Origin: an uncultured Prevotella sp.
GTDB taxonomy: Bacteria; Bacteroidota; Bacteroidia; Bacteroidales; Bacteroidaceae
Reading direction: 5' to 3'
DNA: 64,000 bases
NCBI GenBank assembly: GCA_900315635.1
Contig: OMZV01000013.1
Coordinates: 1 to 64,000, forward strand
Part shown: positions 1 through 9,928 of the stretch, piece by piece
How the letters are laid out: every line of letters begins with the position of its first letter
Numbering within the stretch: the first letter of the stretch is position 1
Program-made: the position numbers and the translations under genes
Notes under the pieces: generated by a model
The model's database searches: none
What the model was told of the DNA's origin: nothing
What the model saw: only the letters and a program-made list of their open reading frames with translations

Positions 1-98
1 GGGGATAAGGGATATACCCTTCTTTTTCTATAGATGTATTACCGTCTTTGGTTAGGCAGCGGCATCCGCCCGCCACGGACAATCCCCCTTGGGCCTGA

Positions 99-220
99 AA
101 TCCCCACCAAGCCTCCCCCAAGGGGAGGATGTTTAATCACCTAACGACTATTGAGAGAGTCAGTAAATTTTTACCTAGGTAATCAAACATCCTCCCCTTT
201 GGGGAGGCTTGGTGGGGATT
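99..220. repeat. CCTCCCC palindromic element, complete copy
   Basis: Two arms face each other: 99-141 begins aatccccaccaagcctcccc and 179-220 is close to its reverse complement. Each arm is itself a small palindrome (ctcccc..ggggag). About 37 bases separate the arms. The same two-arm unit recurs in the window at 6879-7044, 31196-31338, 41268-41387 and 57624-57773, and as single or degraded arms elsewhere. It lies past the 3' end of the polyprenyl synthetase gene, so it may be transcribed as an mRNA 3' structure. Bases 1-98 hold no gene that I can see. Confidence 0.85.
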
Positions 221-243
221 CGTTATGAGTGAATTATTTATTA

Positions 244-1224
244 TTACTTCTTCCTCTCAATAACAAAATCTAAGTAAGCCTGAAGCGATTCCTTGATGTC
301 TTTATCCTTAACCTCATTATCAAGGAACTGCTGGCACTCCTTATGGAAGTCCCACATACGCTTGTCGGCATATTCTATACCACCATTTTTCATTGTGAAA
401 TCGACCAAAACGGCAATTTCATCAGGCGAAATAGTATGCTTCTTGACCTTCTTTGCCAACGCTAACATTTCACTGTTATTTGTCGATTTAAGCGCATAAA
501 TAACTGGGAGAGTAAGCTTTCCCTCAGCCATATCATTGCCGGTGGGCTTTCCTATCTCCTTTTCATCATTATAATAATCGAATATATCGTCACGAATCTG
601 GAAGATAATGCCAAGCTTCTGACCGAACAACTTAGCCTTGTCAACATCTTCCTCACTAGCTCCGGCAGACAAAGCACCCATTGCCGAGCATGCCTCGAAG
701 AGCGCAGCTGTCTTATTCTTAATGATGTTATAGTAAGTTTCCTCAGATATTTCCTCATCGTCAATGGTAGAAAGCTGTAGTATTTCGCCATCCGAAAGAG
801 TACGACCAAGGTTGGAAAGATAACGGACTATCGTCTCTGAATGGGTGTAAGACACATGAAGAAGAGCCGTAGAAAGAATGTAATCACCAACAAGCACAGC
901 CACCTTGTTATCAAACATTGCGTTGACTGATGCCTGACCACGACGCTCACTGCTCTCGTCGACAACATCGTCGTGGACAAGAGAGGCAGTATGAAGCAAC
1001 TCCAAACCAATAGCAGCATGCTGGGTAACATCAGTGACATGACCATAGTTACGTGCCATTAGCAGTATGAGCATTGGGCGCATACGCTTCCCTGCACGCT
1101 GACGGATATGGTCAAGCGCCTGTTGCAACAGCCCGTTTTCATGATCGAGACTATGATTGAAAATCTCGATGAATTCGGACAATTCTTCTTCAATTGGCTT
1201 TCTGATAAGTGAGAGATAATCCAT
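244..1224 (-). CDS. Polyprenyl diphosphate synthase (trans-isoprenyl synthase)
   Basis: This enzyme condenses isopentenyl diphosphate units onto an allylic diphosphate to make a long prenyl chain, probably the side chain of menaquinone. Both aspartate-rich motifs of the family are present: DDVVDESSERRG from residue 85 and DDIFDYYND from residue 212. The GKRMRP substrate-binding motif lies near residue 45. At 326 residues it has the normal family length. The start is the ATG at 1224. A promoter-like CAAAATTA (TAATTTTG on the minus strand) lies 20-27 bases upstream. It is divergent from polA. Chain length (octaprenyl or other) cannot be read from the sequence, so ispB is only one possible name. 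Confidence 0.93.
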   Translation of the reverse strand: MDYLSLIRKPIEEELSEFIEIFNHSLDHENGLLQQALDHIRQRAGKRMRPMLILLMARNYGHVTDVTQHAAIGLELLHTASLVHDDVVDESSERRGQASVNAMFDNKVAVLVGDYILSTALLHVSYTHSETIVRYLSNLGRTLSDGEILQLSTIDDEEISEETYYNIIKNKTAALFEACSAMGALSAGASEEDVDKAKLFGQKLGIIFQIRDDIFDYYNDEKEIGKPTGNDMAEGKLTLPVIYALKSTNNSEMLALAKKVKKHTISPDEIAVLVDFTMKNGGIEYADKRMWDFHKECQQFLDNEVKDKDIKESLQAYLDFVIERKK

Positions 1225-1243
1225 GTAATTTCGAAATTCGATA

Positions 1244-1251
1244 CAAAATTA
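1244..1251 (-). promoter_or_regulatory. -7 element for the polyprenyl synthetase gene
   Basis: Reading the minus strand this is TAATTTTG, which fits the Bacteroidetes -7 consensus TAnnTTTG. It lies 20 bases before the start codon. No clear -33 TTTG was assigned. Confidence 0.5.
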
Positions 1252-1310
1252 ATGAAAAACATCGGATAATCAGCAAGAATTTAGTAATTTTACAACCAAA
1301 TTAGAAATAT

Positions 1311-4076
1311 ATGGCTAAATTATTCCTTCTTGATGCATACGCATTAATTTATCGTTCATATTATGCTTTCCTCCGGAACCCGAGGATCAACTCCAAAGGA
1401 CTGAACACGTCGGCTATCATGGGATTCTGCAATACACTCCATGAAGTACTCACAAAGGAGAAGCCCGACTATATAGGTGTAGCCTTCGACCACGGCAAGA
1501 CATTCCGCCACGAAGCCTACCCTCAATACAAGGCTCAGCGTGAGGAGACCCCGGAAGACATCAAATTGTCGGTTCCTATAATCAAGGACATTCTCAAAGG
1601 CTACAAGATACCTATCCTCCAGGTCGACGGCTATGAAGCCGACGATGTCATCGGAACAGTTGCCACCAAGGCTGGAGCCGATGGAATCGAGACTTATATG
1701 CTCACTCCCGACAAGGACTATGGCCAACTCATCAAGCCGAATGTGTTCATGTACCGTCCTCGTCATGGCGGCGGATATGATATTATAGGTGAAAAGGAAG
1801 TCGAGGCAAAGTACGGCATCCCTACCCCGGCACAGGTTATCGACCTTCTTGCACTCATGGGAGACTCGGCAGACAACTTCCCTGGTTGTCCGGGTGTCGG
1901 CGAGAAAACTGCCGTCAAGCTCATCAATCAATTCGGAAGTGTCAGCAACCTGCTTGCGAACACCACCCAACTCAAAGGCAAGATGAAGGAGAAGGTCGAA
2001 GGAGCAGCCGACGACATAAAGATGAGTTACTTCCTCGCGACCATCAAGACAGATGTCCCGATGGGCGACCTGACTCTCGACCAACTGAAGGTAGAGGATC
2101 CCGACACGGAGAAACTCGACAAAATATTCACTGAACTGGAATTTAAGACACTCAAAGACAAGTTTCTTAATAAACCTACAGAAAAGAAAAAAGTTGTTAA
2201 TCAACAGCTCGATTTATTCGCCGAAAATCCTACCAACGGGTCGGAAGAGCCAAAAATAGAGAAATTTGAGAGCCTTAAAACCATCAAACACGATTACAAA
2301 GTCATTGAAACTGAGGAAGATGCAGCCAAACTTTGTGACTATTTATTGACAAACGAAATTGTCAGTCTAGACACGGAAACGACTTCAACCCACCCTATCG
2401 ACGCCGAATTGGTAGGTTTGAGCTTCTCAGTGAAGGAAAATGAGGCATTCTATGTCGCCATTCCAGCTAATCGTGAACAAGCCTTAAAACTTGTAAACAT
2501 ATTCAAACCGATATATGAAAGCGACAAAATCCTTAAGGTAGGACAGAATATCAAGTACGATAAGGAGGTGTTGCACAATTACGGTATAACTGTGCAATCG
2601 CCTATGTTCGACACGATGATAGCCCACTACCTCATCAATCCGGAGCTACATCACAACATGGACTACATGGCTGAGACCCTACTCCACTATCAGACGATCC
2701 ACATCGAGGAACTGATTGGTCCGAAGGGAAAGCACCAGAAGTCGATGCGTGACCTCGACCCAAAAGATGTTTACGAATATGCTGCCGAAGATGCCGACGT
2801 CACCTTGAAGCTGAAGAACGTCCTGGAGCCAAAGCTGAAAGACGTGAATGCCGAGAAACTATTCTGGGACATGGAGATGCCACTTGTGCCCGTGCTTGCC
2901 GATATGGAGATGACCGGAGTCTGCCTCGACACCAATTCGCTTAAGGAAACATCCGAACTGTTTACAAAACGGATGGAAGACCTAGAGAAAAAGATATATG
3001 ATGAAGCAGGCGAGAAGTTCAACATATCAAGTCCTAAGCAGGTAGGCGACATACTTTTCGGCAAGATGAAGTTGGTCGACAAACCAAAGAAAACCCGTAC
3101 GGGGCAATTCGTGACATCTGAGGACGTTTTACAACAGCTTCGCAGTAAAGCGCCCATCGTGGCAAATATATTGGATTACAGAGGACTTAAAAAGCTTCTC
3201 GGGACATACGTCGATGCTCTTCCAAAGCTTATCAACCCACGGACGGGGCATATCCACACGTCATTCAACCAGACCATAACCGCCACGGGACGACTTTCGA
3301 GCTCCGACCCTAACCTCCAGAACATACCAGTACGCGACGACGACGGCAAGGAAATCCGCAAGTGCTTCATTCCTGAGCCGGGCTGTCTGTTCTTCTCTGC
3401 CGACTATTCACAGATAGAGCTCCGCATCATGGCTCATCTTTCGGGCGATGAGAACATGATAGAAGCGTTCCGTGAGGGCTTCGATATTCACCGTGCCACA
3501 GCCGCAAAGATATGGCATGAGTCGATGGATGACGTTACCGACGCACAGCGCAAGAAAGCTAAGCAGGCAAACTTCGGCATCATCTATGGCATAACTACTT
3601 ACGGACTGGCACAGCGCATGGAGATACCAAACAATGAGGCTCGACAGCTTATCGACGACTACTTCAAGACATTCCCTAAGGTTCACGCCTATATGGAGAA
3701 AGCTAAGGAAGAGGCACGGCAGAAAGGCTATGCCGAAACGCTGTTCGGACGCCGCCGTTATCTGCCTGACATTAACTCACACAACGGCACTGTCCGTGGA
3801 TTCGCCGAGCGCAACGCAATAAACGCCCCTATACAGGGTTCTGAGGCTGACATAATAAAGGTAGCCATGATTAGCATCTGGCGCCGTTTCAAAGCCGAAG
3901 GAATACGATCTAAGATGATTCTGCAAGTACACGACGAACTTAACTTCTCGGTATATCCTGATGAAAAGGAGAAGGTCGAGAAGATAGTCCTCGAGGAGAT
4001 GCAGGGCGCTTACAAGCTGGCTGTCCCACTGATTGCTGACGCTGGATGGGGGAAGAACTGGCTGGAGGCACACTAA
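1311..4076 (+). CDS. polA: DNA polymerase I
   Basis: This is a three-domain repair and Okazaki-fragment polymerase of 921 residues. Residues 1 to about 290 are the 5'-3' exonuclease (FLLDAYALIYRSYYAF at the start, then GYEADDVIGT and GCPGVGEKTA). About 330-510 is the DEDD 3'-5' exonuclease, with SLDTETT, GQNIKYDKEVL and YAAEDADVT all present, so proofreading looks intact. About 530-921 is the polymerase, with FSADYSQIELRIMAHLSG, the O-helix KKAKQANFGIIYGI and the C-terminal QVHDELNF. Length matches the family (E. coli 928). It stands alone, divergent from the prenyl synthetase, with a structured repeat region downstream. Confidence 0.97.
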   Translation: MAKLFLLDAYALIYRSYYAFLRNPRINSKGLNTSAIMGFCNTLHEVLTKEKPDYIGVAFDHGKTFRHEAYPQYKAQREETPEDIKLSVPIIKDILKGYKIPILQVDGYEADDVIGTVATKAGADGIETYMLTPDKDYGQLIKPNVFMYRPRHGGGYDIIGEKEVEAKYGIPTPAQVIDLLALMGDSADNFPGCPGVGEKTAVKLINQFGSVSNLLANTTQLKGKMKEKVEGAADDIKMSYFLATIKTDVPMGDLTLDQLKVEDPDTEKLDKIFTELEFKTLKDKFLNKPTEKKKVVNQQLDLFAENPTNGSEEPKIEKFESLKTIKHDYKVIETEEDAAKLCDYLLTNEIVSLDTETTSTHPIDAELVGLSFSVKENEAFYVAIPANREQALKLVNIFKPIYESDKILKVGQNIKYDKEVLHNYGITVQSPMFDTMIAHYLINPELHHNMDYMAETLLHYQTIHIEELIGPKGKHQKSMRDLDPKDVYEYAAEDADVTLKLKNVLEPKLKDVNAEKLFWDMEMPLVPVLADMEMTGVCLDTNSLKETSELFTKRMEDLEKKIYDEAGEKFNISSPKQVGDILFGKMKLVDKPKKTRTGQFVTSEDVLQQLRSKAPIVANILDYRGLKKLLGTYVDALPKLINPRTGHIHTSFNQTITATGRLSSSDPNLQNIPVRDDDGKEIRKCFIPEPGCLFFSADYSQIELRIMAHLSGDENMIEAFREGFDIHRATAAKIWHESMDDVTDAQRKKAKQANFGIIYGITTYGLAQRMEIPNNEARQLIDDYFKTFPKVHAYMEKAKEEARQKGYAETLFGRRRYLPDINSHNGTVRGFAERNAINAPIQGSEADIIKVAMISIWRRFKAEGIRSKMILQVHDELNFSVYPDEKEKVEKIVLEEMQGAYKLAVPLIADAGWGKNWLEAH

Positions 4077-4094
4077 GGGATCCTCTCAAACATT

Positions 4095-4153
4095 AGAGAT
4101 CCACCCCAGCCCTCCTTTAAAAGGAGGAAGATAGATACCTTGAAGATGAAGTG
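4095..4153. repeat. GATCCACCCC repeat, copy 1
   Basis: The segment has agagatccacccc, then the palindrome cctcctttaaaaggagg, then a tail with gaagatgaagtgg. A second copy follows the small exported protein gene at 13225-13283 with the same order of parts. Both lie directly downstream of a plus-strand gene. It is a distinct family from the CCTCCCC element, though both contain a CCTCC/GGAGG palindrome. Confidence 0.65.
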
Positions 4154-4300
4154 GAAAAAGGGTAATGAAGAAAGGAAAAAGGGGTAATTCAGGAACTGAA
4201 AAAGGTAAAATAAATTCATTTGAGGGCAAGAAATAGTGACAGAGAGGAACCGAAGTTGCAATTGATTGATATACAATTATTTATCAGGTCATACCAAACA

Positions 4301-4400
4301 ACGTAGTAAAAGATACCCGATCAGAACGTAAAAGATGCCCGATTAGATTGAGAAAGATACCCAATTAGAAGATGATTGGATATCTTTTTCAGTTTAATAG
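4301..4400 (+). repeat. 22-base-period AAAAGATACCC repeat, polA side
   Basis: Three units begin agatacccga (4311), agatgcccga (4333) and agatacccaa (4355), spaced exactly 22 bases apart, followed by a weaker inverted ggatatcttttt. The same unit occurs downstream of cysS (about 36980-37062), also reading forward with respect to the upstream gene. It belongs to the gap of about 400 bases after polA that holds no gene. Confidence 0.75.
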
Positions 4401-4440
4401 GTACTGGATTAGACATAAAGTAAATATATTTCTGAAGACG

Positions 4441-4476
4441 AAAAAGGCTCCTTACACAACTGCAAGGAGCCTTTTT
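4441..4476. terminator. Strong intrinsic terminator, possibly bidirectional
   Basis: A perfect stem aaaaaggctcctt / aaggagccttttt encloses a 10-base loop, with an A run on one side and a T run on the other. It ends the polA-side region just before the AraC remnant. Confidence 0.85.
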
Positions 4477-4540
4477 TATTATTGAATTAATCAGGACCGA
4501 AGTTCCGGAGAAATGTTGTATCCGATACATTGGCTGCTAC

Positions 4541-4792
4541 AAGGGCATTGCCAAGGCTGTCGCCGACAGAATACTGTGTGCGGTCGCCTATGGAAAGAAC
4601 TTCAAGACGTTGCTCAATGAGCGAAGGATTAACGAGGCGGCTAAGCATTTGACCGATGAGAACTATCAGAACCAGACTATTCAGGCTATTTACGAAAGCG
4701 TAGGCTACAGGAACTCGGTCAGTTTCCTGCGTGCTTTCAAGAAAATATACGGTATGAAACCGTCGGAATACCAAAAATTAGAGAATCAATAA
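4541..4792 (+). pseudogene. Remnant of an AraC-family regulator (C-terminal HTH only)
   Basis: Residues encoded at 4592-4792 match the second half of an AraC/XylS DNA-binding domain: YGKNFKTLLNERRINEA, then TIQAIYESVGYRNSVSF, and FKKIYGMKPSEYQ at the end. The frame stays open upstream to the terminator at 4441-4476, and GIAKAVADRI there looks like a decayed first helix-turn-helix, but there is no ATG start and no sensor domain. The longest start-codon reading begins at a TTG inside the motif (4610). I read it as a 5'-truncated gene lacking its N-terminal part. Expression seems unlikely because a strong terminator lies just upstream. Confidence 0.7.
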
Positions 4793-4813
4793 CCGAAAGT
4801 CAGAATAATTAAG

Positions 4814-4821
4814 TAATTTTG
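4814..4821 (+). promoter_or_regulatory. -7 element for ychF
   Basis: TAATTTTG fits TAnnTTTG and lies 46 bases before the ychF start, inside the AT-rich gap after the AraC remnant. Confidence 0.55.
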
Positions 4822-4867
4822 CAGGCGTTTTCGAAAACAAAGGAATATAAACGTTTATAACTGAAAT

Positions 4868-5971
4868 ATGGCATTAAAATGTGGTATTGTAGGCCTGCCG
4901 AACGTAGGTAAGTCTACACTATTCAACTGTCTGTCAAGTGCAAAGGCACAGGCAGCCAACTTTCCATTCTGTACAATAGAGCCAAACCTTGGCGTCATAA
5001 CCGTTCCTGACGAGCGTCTGAACAAGCTCGCCGAGATTGTCCATCCGGGAAGAATCGTTCCTGCAACGTGTGAGATTGTCGACATTGCCGGACTTGTTAA
5101 GGGTGCGTCGAAGGGTGAAGGACTCGGAAATAAGTTTCTCGGAAACATCCGTGAGTGCGACGCTATTATCCATGTTATCCGCTGTTTCGACGATGATAAT
5201 GTTGTCCGTGAGGGCGGTGCGCCTGTCGATCCTGTCGAGGACAAGAGCGTCATTGATACTGAGTTGCAGCTCAAGGACTTGGAGACTATCGACTCTCAGC
5301 TTGAGAAGCAGAAGAAGATTGCTGCTTCGGGCAATAAGGACGCAAAGACACTGGTTGGTGTTCTTGAGGCATACAAAGAGGTATTGGAGCAGGGCAAGAA
5401 TGCCCGTGAGGTGACATTCGAGAGCAAGGAGGAGAAGAAAGCCGCTCACGACTTGTTCCTTCTGACCACTAAGCCGGTGCTCTATGTCTGCAATGTCGAC
5501 GAGGCAAGTGCCAAGAGCGGCAATGACTACTCAAAGAAAATCGAGGAAATCGCTGCCAAGGAAGGTGCTGAAGCAATGGTCATCGCCGCTAAGACGGAGG
5601 AGGATATTGCCTCACTCGATACTTACGAAGACAAGAAGATGTTCCTCGATGAGCTCGGTCTTGAAGAGAGTGGCGTGAACCGCCTTATCAAGAAGGCTTA
5701 TCACTTGCTGAACCTTGAAACATTCATCACTGCCGGTGAGATGGAGGTTAAGGCTTGGACATACCATAAGGGCTGGAAGGCTCCGCAGTGTGCAGGCGTC
5801 ATCCACACCGACTTCGAGAAGGGCTTTATCCGTGCCGAGGTCATCAAGTATGAGGATTATATCAAATATAAGTCGGAAGCTGCCGTCCGCGAAGCTGGTC
5901 TGCTCCATATCGAGGGTAAGGACTATGTAGTCCAGGATGGCGACATCATGCATTTTAGATTTAATGTTTAA
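4868..5971 (+). CDS. ychF: Redox-regulated ATPase YchF (Obg-family P-loop protein)
   Basis: YchF is a ribosome-associated P-loop NTPase that prefers ATP to GTP. The start reads MALKCGIVGLPNVGKSTLFN, with the Walker A motif at residues 9-16. The G3 region DIAGLVKGASKGEGLGN follows near residue 73, and NVDE stands in place of the GTP-specific NKxD, as is usual in YchF. The last 85 residues form the TGS domain (ITAGEMEVKAWTYHKGWKAPQ). At 367 residues it has the normal length (E. coli 363). It precedes lgt by 37 bases and may be co-transcribed with it. Confidence 0.96.
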   Translation: MALKCGIVGLPNVGKSTLFNCLSSAKAQAANFPFCTIEPNLGVITVPDERLNKLAEIVHPGRIVPATCEIVDIAGLVKGASKGEGLGNKFLGNIRECDAIIHVIRCFDDDNVVREGGAPVDPVEDKSVIDTELQLKDLETIDSQLEKQKKIAASGNKDAKTLVGVLEAYKEVLEQGKNAREVTFESKEEKKAAHDLFLLTTKPVLYVCNVDEASAKSGNDYSKKIEEIAAKEGAEAMVIAAKTEEDIASLDTYEDKKMFLDELGLEESGVNRLIKKAYHLLNLETFITAGEMEVKAWTYHKGWKAPQCAGVIHTDFEKGFIRAEVIKYEDYIKYKSEAAVREAGLLHIEGKDYVVQDGDIMHFRFNV

Positions 5972-6008
5972 TCATCCCATCATCCCATCATCATATCATC
6001 CATAAAAA

Positions 6009-6854
6009 ATGGAACATTTTTTATACATCTACTGGCAACCCGACGAGATAGCCTTTCATTTAGGACACTATGGAGTCCACTGGTATAGCCTTTGCTGGCT
6101 TATTGGACTGGCACTCGGATTCTTCCTCATGCAGTGGCTGTACAAACGGCACAAGTATCCGGAGGAGAAGTTCGACCCATTGTTCCTGTATGTGTTCCTT
6201 GGAGTACTCATAGGAGCACGCCTTGGACATTGTCTGTTCTATCAGCCCGACTACTTCCTCAGCTCAGGCAAGCACTTTATTGAGATGCTATTACCTATCA
6301 AATTCCTTGATGCTGGCGGCTGGAAATTCACTGGATATGAAGGACTTGCAAGCCACGGCGGTGTAGCCGGAATGCTCATTGGACTGTATCTATATATCCG
6401 CAAGTATAAGATGCCGGCATGGGTGGTACTCGATTTCATGGGTATCTGCTCCGGAATAACGGCTACGTTCATCCGCCTTGGCAACCTCATGAACTCTGAG
6501 ATTATCGGCAAGGTAACCGATGTGCCATGGGCTTTCATCTTCGCCAATGTCGATCAGGCTCCCCGCCATCCGGGACAGCTCTATGAAGCATTATTCTATC
6601 TGTTCACATTCATAGTCATCCTGCTTATCTATAGGAAGCATCCAGAGAAGGTTGGCACAGGTTTCTACTTCGGCCTCTGCCTGACAATGATATTCACCTT
6701 CAGGTTCTTTATAGAATACACAAAGGAGATTCAGGAAGCCTTTGAAGCCGGTCTGCCTATCGATATGGGACAGATACTCAGCCTTCCGCTGATAGCTCTT
6801 GGCGTGTGGGCAATGGTAAGGAGTAGAGGAAAAGAAGGAAAAGAAGAAAAATAA
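6009..6854 (+). CDS. lgt: Prolipoprotein diacylglyceryl transferase
   Basis: This inner-membrane enzyme transfers diacylglycerol from phosphatidylglycerol to the lipobox cysteine of prelipoproteins. The signature is seen as RLGNLMNSEIIGKVTDVPWAF near residue 157, and HPGQLYEALFY follows near residue 190. About seven hydrophobic segments span the 281 residues. Several predicted lipoproteins in the window (the FKBP at 49094-50011 and both 5'-nucleotidase halves) would be substrates. The KGKEEK-type charged C-terminus ends just before a repeat/terminator unit shared with convergent mutS. Confidence 0.95.
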   Translation: MEHFLYIYWQPDEIAFHLGHYGVHWYSLCWLIGLALGFFLMQWLYKRHKYPEEKFDPLFLYVFLGVLIGARLGHCLFYQPDYFLSSGKHFIEMLLPIKFLDAGGWKFTGYEGLASHGGVAGMLIGLYLYIRKYKMPAWVVLDFMGICSGITATFIRLGNLMNSEIIGKVTDVPWAFIFANVDQAPRHPGQLYEALFYLFTFIVILLIYRKHPEKVGTGFYFGLCLTMIFTFRFFIEYTKEIQEAFEAGLPIDMGQILSLPLIALGVWAMVRSRGKEGKEEK

Positions 6855-6878
6855 CAATAAAATCCCCACAAAGCCGTA

Positions 6879-7044
6879 TTCCCCACCAAGCCTCCACCAA
6901 GGGGAGGATGTTTGATTACCAAAATAAAAAGGAGTAACTACTCAAATATTAACTTTGGGTAATTACTCCTTTTTATTTGTAATCCTACTCAATAATTGTT
7001 CGGTGATTAAACATCCTCCCCTTGGGGGAGGCTTGGTGGGGATT
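6879..7044. repeat. CCTCCCC palindromic element, complete copy with terminator insert
   Basis: The left arm (6879-6920) and right arm (7001-7044) are the same inverted pair as at 99-220. Between the arms sits an independent perfect hairpin (6922-6978). The unit fills the whole space between convergent lgt and mutS. Confidence 0.85.
6921..6978. terminator. Bidirectional terminator between lgt and mutS
   Basis: The stem aaataaaaaggagtaa pairs with ttactcctttttattt, giving A-rich and T-rich flanks on both sides, as expected where two genes converge. Confidence 0.85.
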
Positions 7045-7055
7045 TAAATTAATAT

Positions 7056-9731
7056 TTACCCTTTCCCCGTCACAATCTTCTTAATATCATTAAGTTTATT
7101 GAGTGCCTCGACTGGTGTGAGGTTATTGATGTCAAGGTTAAGAATCTCGTCACGGACCTGCGAAAGGACAGGATCGTCGAGCTGGAAGAAGCTTAACTGC
7201 ATACCCTCACGGCTCTGTGCCACATTCGTCATGTCCGGTTTCTTCACCGCAGCACCAACATTGGCATTGTCGGCTTCTAGTTCTTTGAGGACAGTCTTGG
7301 CACGCTTAACGATAGACCGCGGCATACCGGCTATCTCAGCAACATGAATACCGAAGCTATGCTCTGAGCCACCACGCTCCAACTTACGCAGGAAGATAAC
7401 CTTTCCGTCGACCTCCTTAACCGATACATTATAGTTATGGATTCGTGGGAACGACTTCTCCATCTCGTTAAGCTCATGATAGTGGGTGGCAAACAGCGTG
7501 CGAGCCCGAGCCCGTGGGTTCTCATGGAGATATTCAACTATAGCCCATGCAATGGAAATTCCATCGTATGTAGACGTACCACGACCAAGCTCATCGAAGA
7601 GAACCAGCGACTTTGGAGTGACGTTATTCAGAATATTTGCAGCCTCAGTCATCTCAACCATAAATGTTGATTCACCAAGTGAAATATTATCTGATGCACC
7701 CACACGAGTGAATATCTTATCCACCAGACCGATTCTAGCGCTCTCTGCCGGTACGAAGCAACCCATCTGGGCTAGCAGTACAATCAATGCCGTTTGACGC
7801 AACAGAGCCGATTTACCAGCCATATTCGGTCCGGTAATCATCATTATCTGCTGTTTCTCGGTATCAAGCTCCACGTCGTTCGGCACATACTTCTCCCCTA
7901 TCGGCATCTGAGTCTCAATAACCGGATGGCGTCCTTCCTTTATATCAATAACATCGGAATCATCTATAACAGGACGGACATAGCGGTTCGACTCTGAAAC
8001 CTTGGCAAATGAAAGCAGACAATCGAGATGAGCAATGATATTTGCGTCAATCTGAATCTGCGGAATGAACTTCTGCATATCCTGTACAAGCTCAGTAAAT
8101 AACTGCGTTTCGAGGATAAGAATCTTCTCATCGGCACCAAGAATTTTTTCCTCATATTCCTTCAGTTCAGGTGTTATATATCGTTCAGCCTGAGCAAGGG
8201 TCTGCTTTCGAATCCAATTCTCCGGCACCTTATCCTTGAATGTATTGCGAACCTCAAGATAATAGCCAAAGACATTGTTATATCCAACCTTCAATGAGCT
8301 GATGCCCGTCTTCTCGGCTTCACGTTCCTGAATCTCAAGCAGATACTGCTTGCCATTGTCACGGATTGAACGGAGGTCATCGAGCTCAGCCGAATAGCCC
8401 GGCGCAATGACATCGCCCTTGCTCACAAGCAATGGCGGATCAGGCTGGATTTCCATGTCGATGCGGTCACGGAGAGCCTCACAGAGATTGAGTTGTTCGC
8501 CAACCTTCCGCAAAGAGTCGTTATCGGCATGTACACAAGCCTCACGGACAGGACGGATTGCCGCCAAGGCATTGCGAAGCTGAACCACCTCACGAGGCGA
8601 CACCCGCCCCACGGCAGCCTTCGAGATTATTCGCTCAAGGTCGCCAATGCGGTGGAACTCATCATCAACGGTGGTGCGGAAGTCGGTATCCTTGAAGAAA
8701 TACTCCACTATATCCAGTCTCTCCTGAATAGGACGGACATCCTTCAATGGGAACACCACCCAACGGCGGAGCATTCGTCCACCCATTGGAGTGACCGTAC
8801 GGTCGATTACTCCAAGCAGTGAAGCTCCATCCTCCTGTAACGGAGAGAGCAGTTCGAGACTACGGATGGTGAACTGGTCGAGGCGTACATACTTGTCTTC
8901 CTCTATCCTAGCCAATGAAGTTATATGTGAAATATGGGTGTGCTGTGTCAGCTCCAAGTACTGCATGATAGCACCCGAAGCCACGATTCCGTTATGCAGA
9001 TGGTCGACACCAAATCCTTTCAACGACTTAGTACCGAAATGCTTCAATAGCTTTTGCCGTGCCGTCTGCTCTGTAAACACCCAATCGTCGAGTTCAAAAG
9101 TGCAGAGCTTTGTACCGAAATACTTCTCGAAATCGGCTTTGCGGGCCCTGTCATAAAGCACCTCCTTAGGCTGAAAGTTGCCAAGAAGCTTCTCAACATA
9201 GTCGTAAGTGCCCTCGCCGGTAAGGAATTCGCCTGTGGAAATATCAAGGAAACTGATACCGCAGGCACCCTTTCCGAAGTGGACAGCGGCAAGGAAGTTG
9301 TTTTCCTTGTAGTTGAGGACATTGTCACTCATGGCAACACCCGGTGTAACAAGCTCTGTTATACCGCGCTTCACCATCTTGTCCTCAGCCGACAATCCCT
9401 TCACGCCCTTTATTGCGGCACGCTTTTTCTTCGGGTCTTCGAGCTGGTCACAAATGGCAACACGCTTTCCGGCACGAATAAGCTTTGGCAGATAGGTGTC
9501 GAGAGCATGATGCGGGAATCCCGCCATCTCGGCTCCTGCCGATGCTCCGTTGTTCCTTCGTGTAAGCGTTATACCGAGAATCCTTGACGCTTCGACAGCA
9601 TCGTCACAATAGGTTTCATAAAAGTCACCACAACGGAATAGCAACAATGCATCGGGATGCTGGTTCTTCATCGAGAAGAACTGCTTCATCATCGGGGTCA
9701 TTGCATTACTGTTCTGTTTCTTAGTTGCCAT
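7056..9731 (-). CDS. mutS: DNA mismatch repair protein MutS
   Basis: MutS recognises mismatches and signals repair through its ATPase. The mismatch-wedge motif GDFYE (F37, E39) is present. Walker [14 protein letters not shown] lies near residue 632, followed by GESTFMVEM and the Walker B/signature [17 protein letters not shown]. The C-terminal part after residue 800 carries the helix-turn-helix dimer region and a short tail with [10 protein letters not shown]. At 891 residues it is slightly longer than E. coli MutS (853). The start is the ATG at 9731, with a TATCTTTG -7 element 30 bases upstream. Confidence 0.97.
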   Translation of the reverse strand: MATKKQNSNAMTPMMKQFFSMKNQHPDALLLFRCGDFYETYCDDAVEASRILGITLTRRNNGASAGAEMAGFPHHALDTYLPKLIRAGKRVAICDQLEDPKKKRAAIKGVKGLSAEDKMVKRGITELVTPGVAMSDNVLNYKENNFLAAVHFGKGACGISFLDISTGEFLTGEGTYDYVEKLLGNFQPKEVLYDRARKADFEKYFGTKLCTFELDDWVFTEQTARQKLLKHFGTKSLKGFGVDHLHNGIVASGAIMQYLELTQHTHISHITSLARIEEDKYVRLDQFTIRSLELLSPLQEDGASLLGVIDRTVTPMGGRMLRRWVVFPLKDVRPIQERLDIVEYFFKDTDFRTTVDDEFHRIGDLERIISKAAVGRVSPREVVQLRNALAAIRPVREACVHADNDSLRKVGEQLNLCEALRDRIDMEIQPDPPLLVSKGDVIAPGYSAELDDLRSIRDNGKQYLLEIQEREAEKTGISSLKVGYNNVFGYYLEVRNTFKDKVPENWIRKQTLAQAERYITPELKEYEEKILGADEKILILETQLFTELVQDMQKFIPQIQIDANIIAHLDCLLSFAKVSESNRYVRPVIDDSDVIDIKEGRHPVIETQMPIGEKYVPNDVELDTEKQQIMMITGPNMAGKSALLRQTALIVLLAQMGCFVPAESARIGLVDKIFTRVGASDNISLGESTFMVEMTEAANILNNVTPKSLVLFDELGRGTSTYDGISIAWAIVEYLHENPRARARTLFATHYHELNEMEKSFPRIHNYNVSVKEVDGKVIFLRKLERGGSEHSFGIHVAEIAGMPRSIVKRAKTVLKELEADNANVGAAVKKPDMTNVAQSREGMQLSFFQLDDPVLSQVRDEILNLDINNLTPVEALNKLNDIKKIVTGKG

Positions 9732-9760
9732 TTGTCTTTACCTTCTTTTTTTGTAACTTG

Positions 9761-9768
9761 CAAAGATA
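9761..9768 (-). promoter_or_regulatory. -7 element for mutS
   Basis: The minus strand reads TATCTTTG followed by gcaag, a close match to TAnnTTTG, 30 bases upstream of the mutS start. Confidence 0.6.
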
Positions 9769-9887
9769 ATTAATTCTATTCAAATTGCAAAATTCATAAT
9801 TCAAAATTATGGTTAGTTTTGAAAAAGGCTGTAAACGTTTACGGAAATATTTGTTGTCGTGAGGGGACAATGTGCTGTAATTAGTTG

Positions 9888-9895
9888 TATATTTG
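9888..9895 (+). promoter_or_regulatory. -7 element for the PL9 gene
   Basis: TATATTTG fits TAnnTTTG and lies 34 bases before the ATG at 9929. I do not see a clear TTTG at -33, so regulation by an activator is possible. Confidence 0.5.
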
Positions 9896-9928
9896 CAAAT
9901 TAGAATAACTAACAACTAAAGCATATTG

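Noticed and set aside
4301-4400. Short regular repeats that might be a CRISPR array
   Set aside because: The period is 22 bases with no unique spacers of normal size, the units drift, and no cas gene is present. The same holds for the arrays at 36978, 38585, 50035 and 58870.
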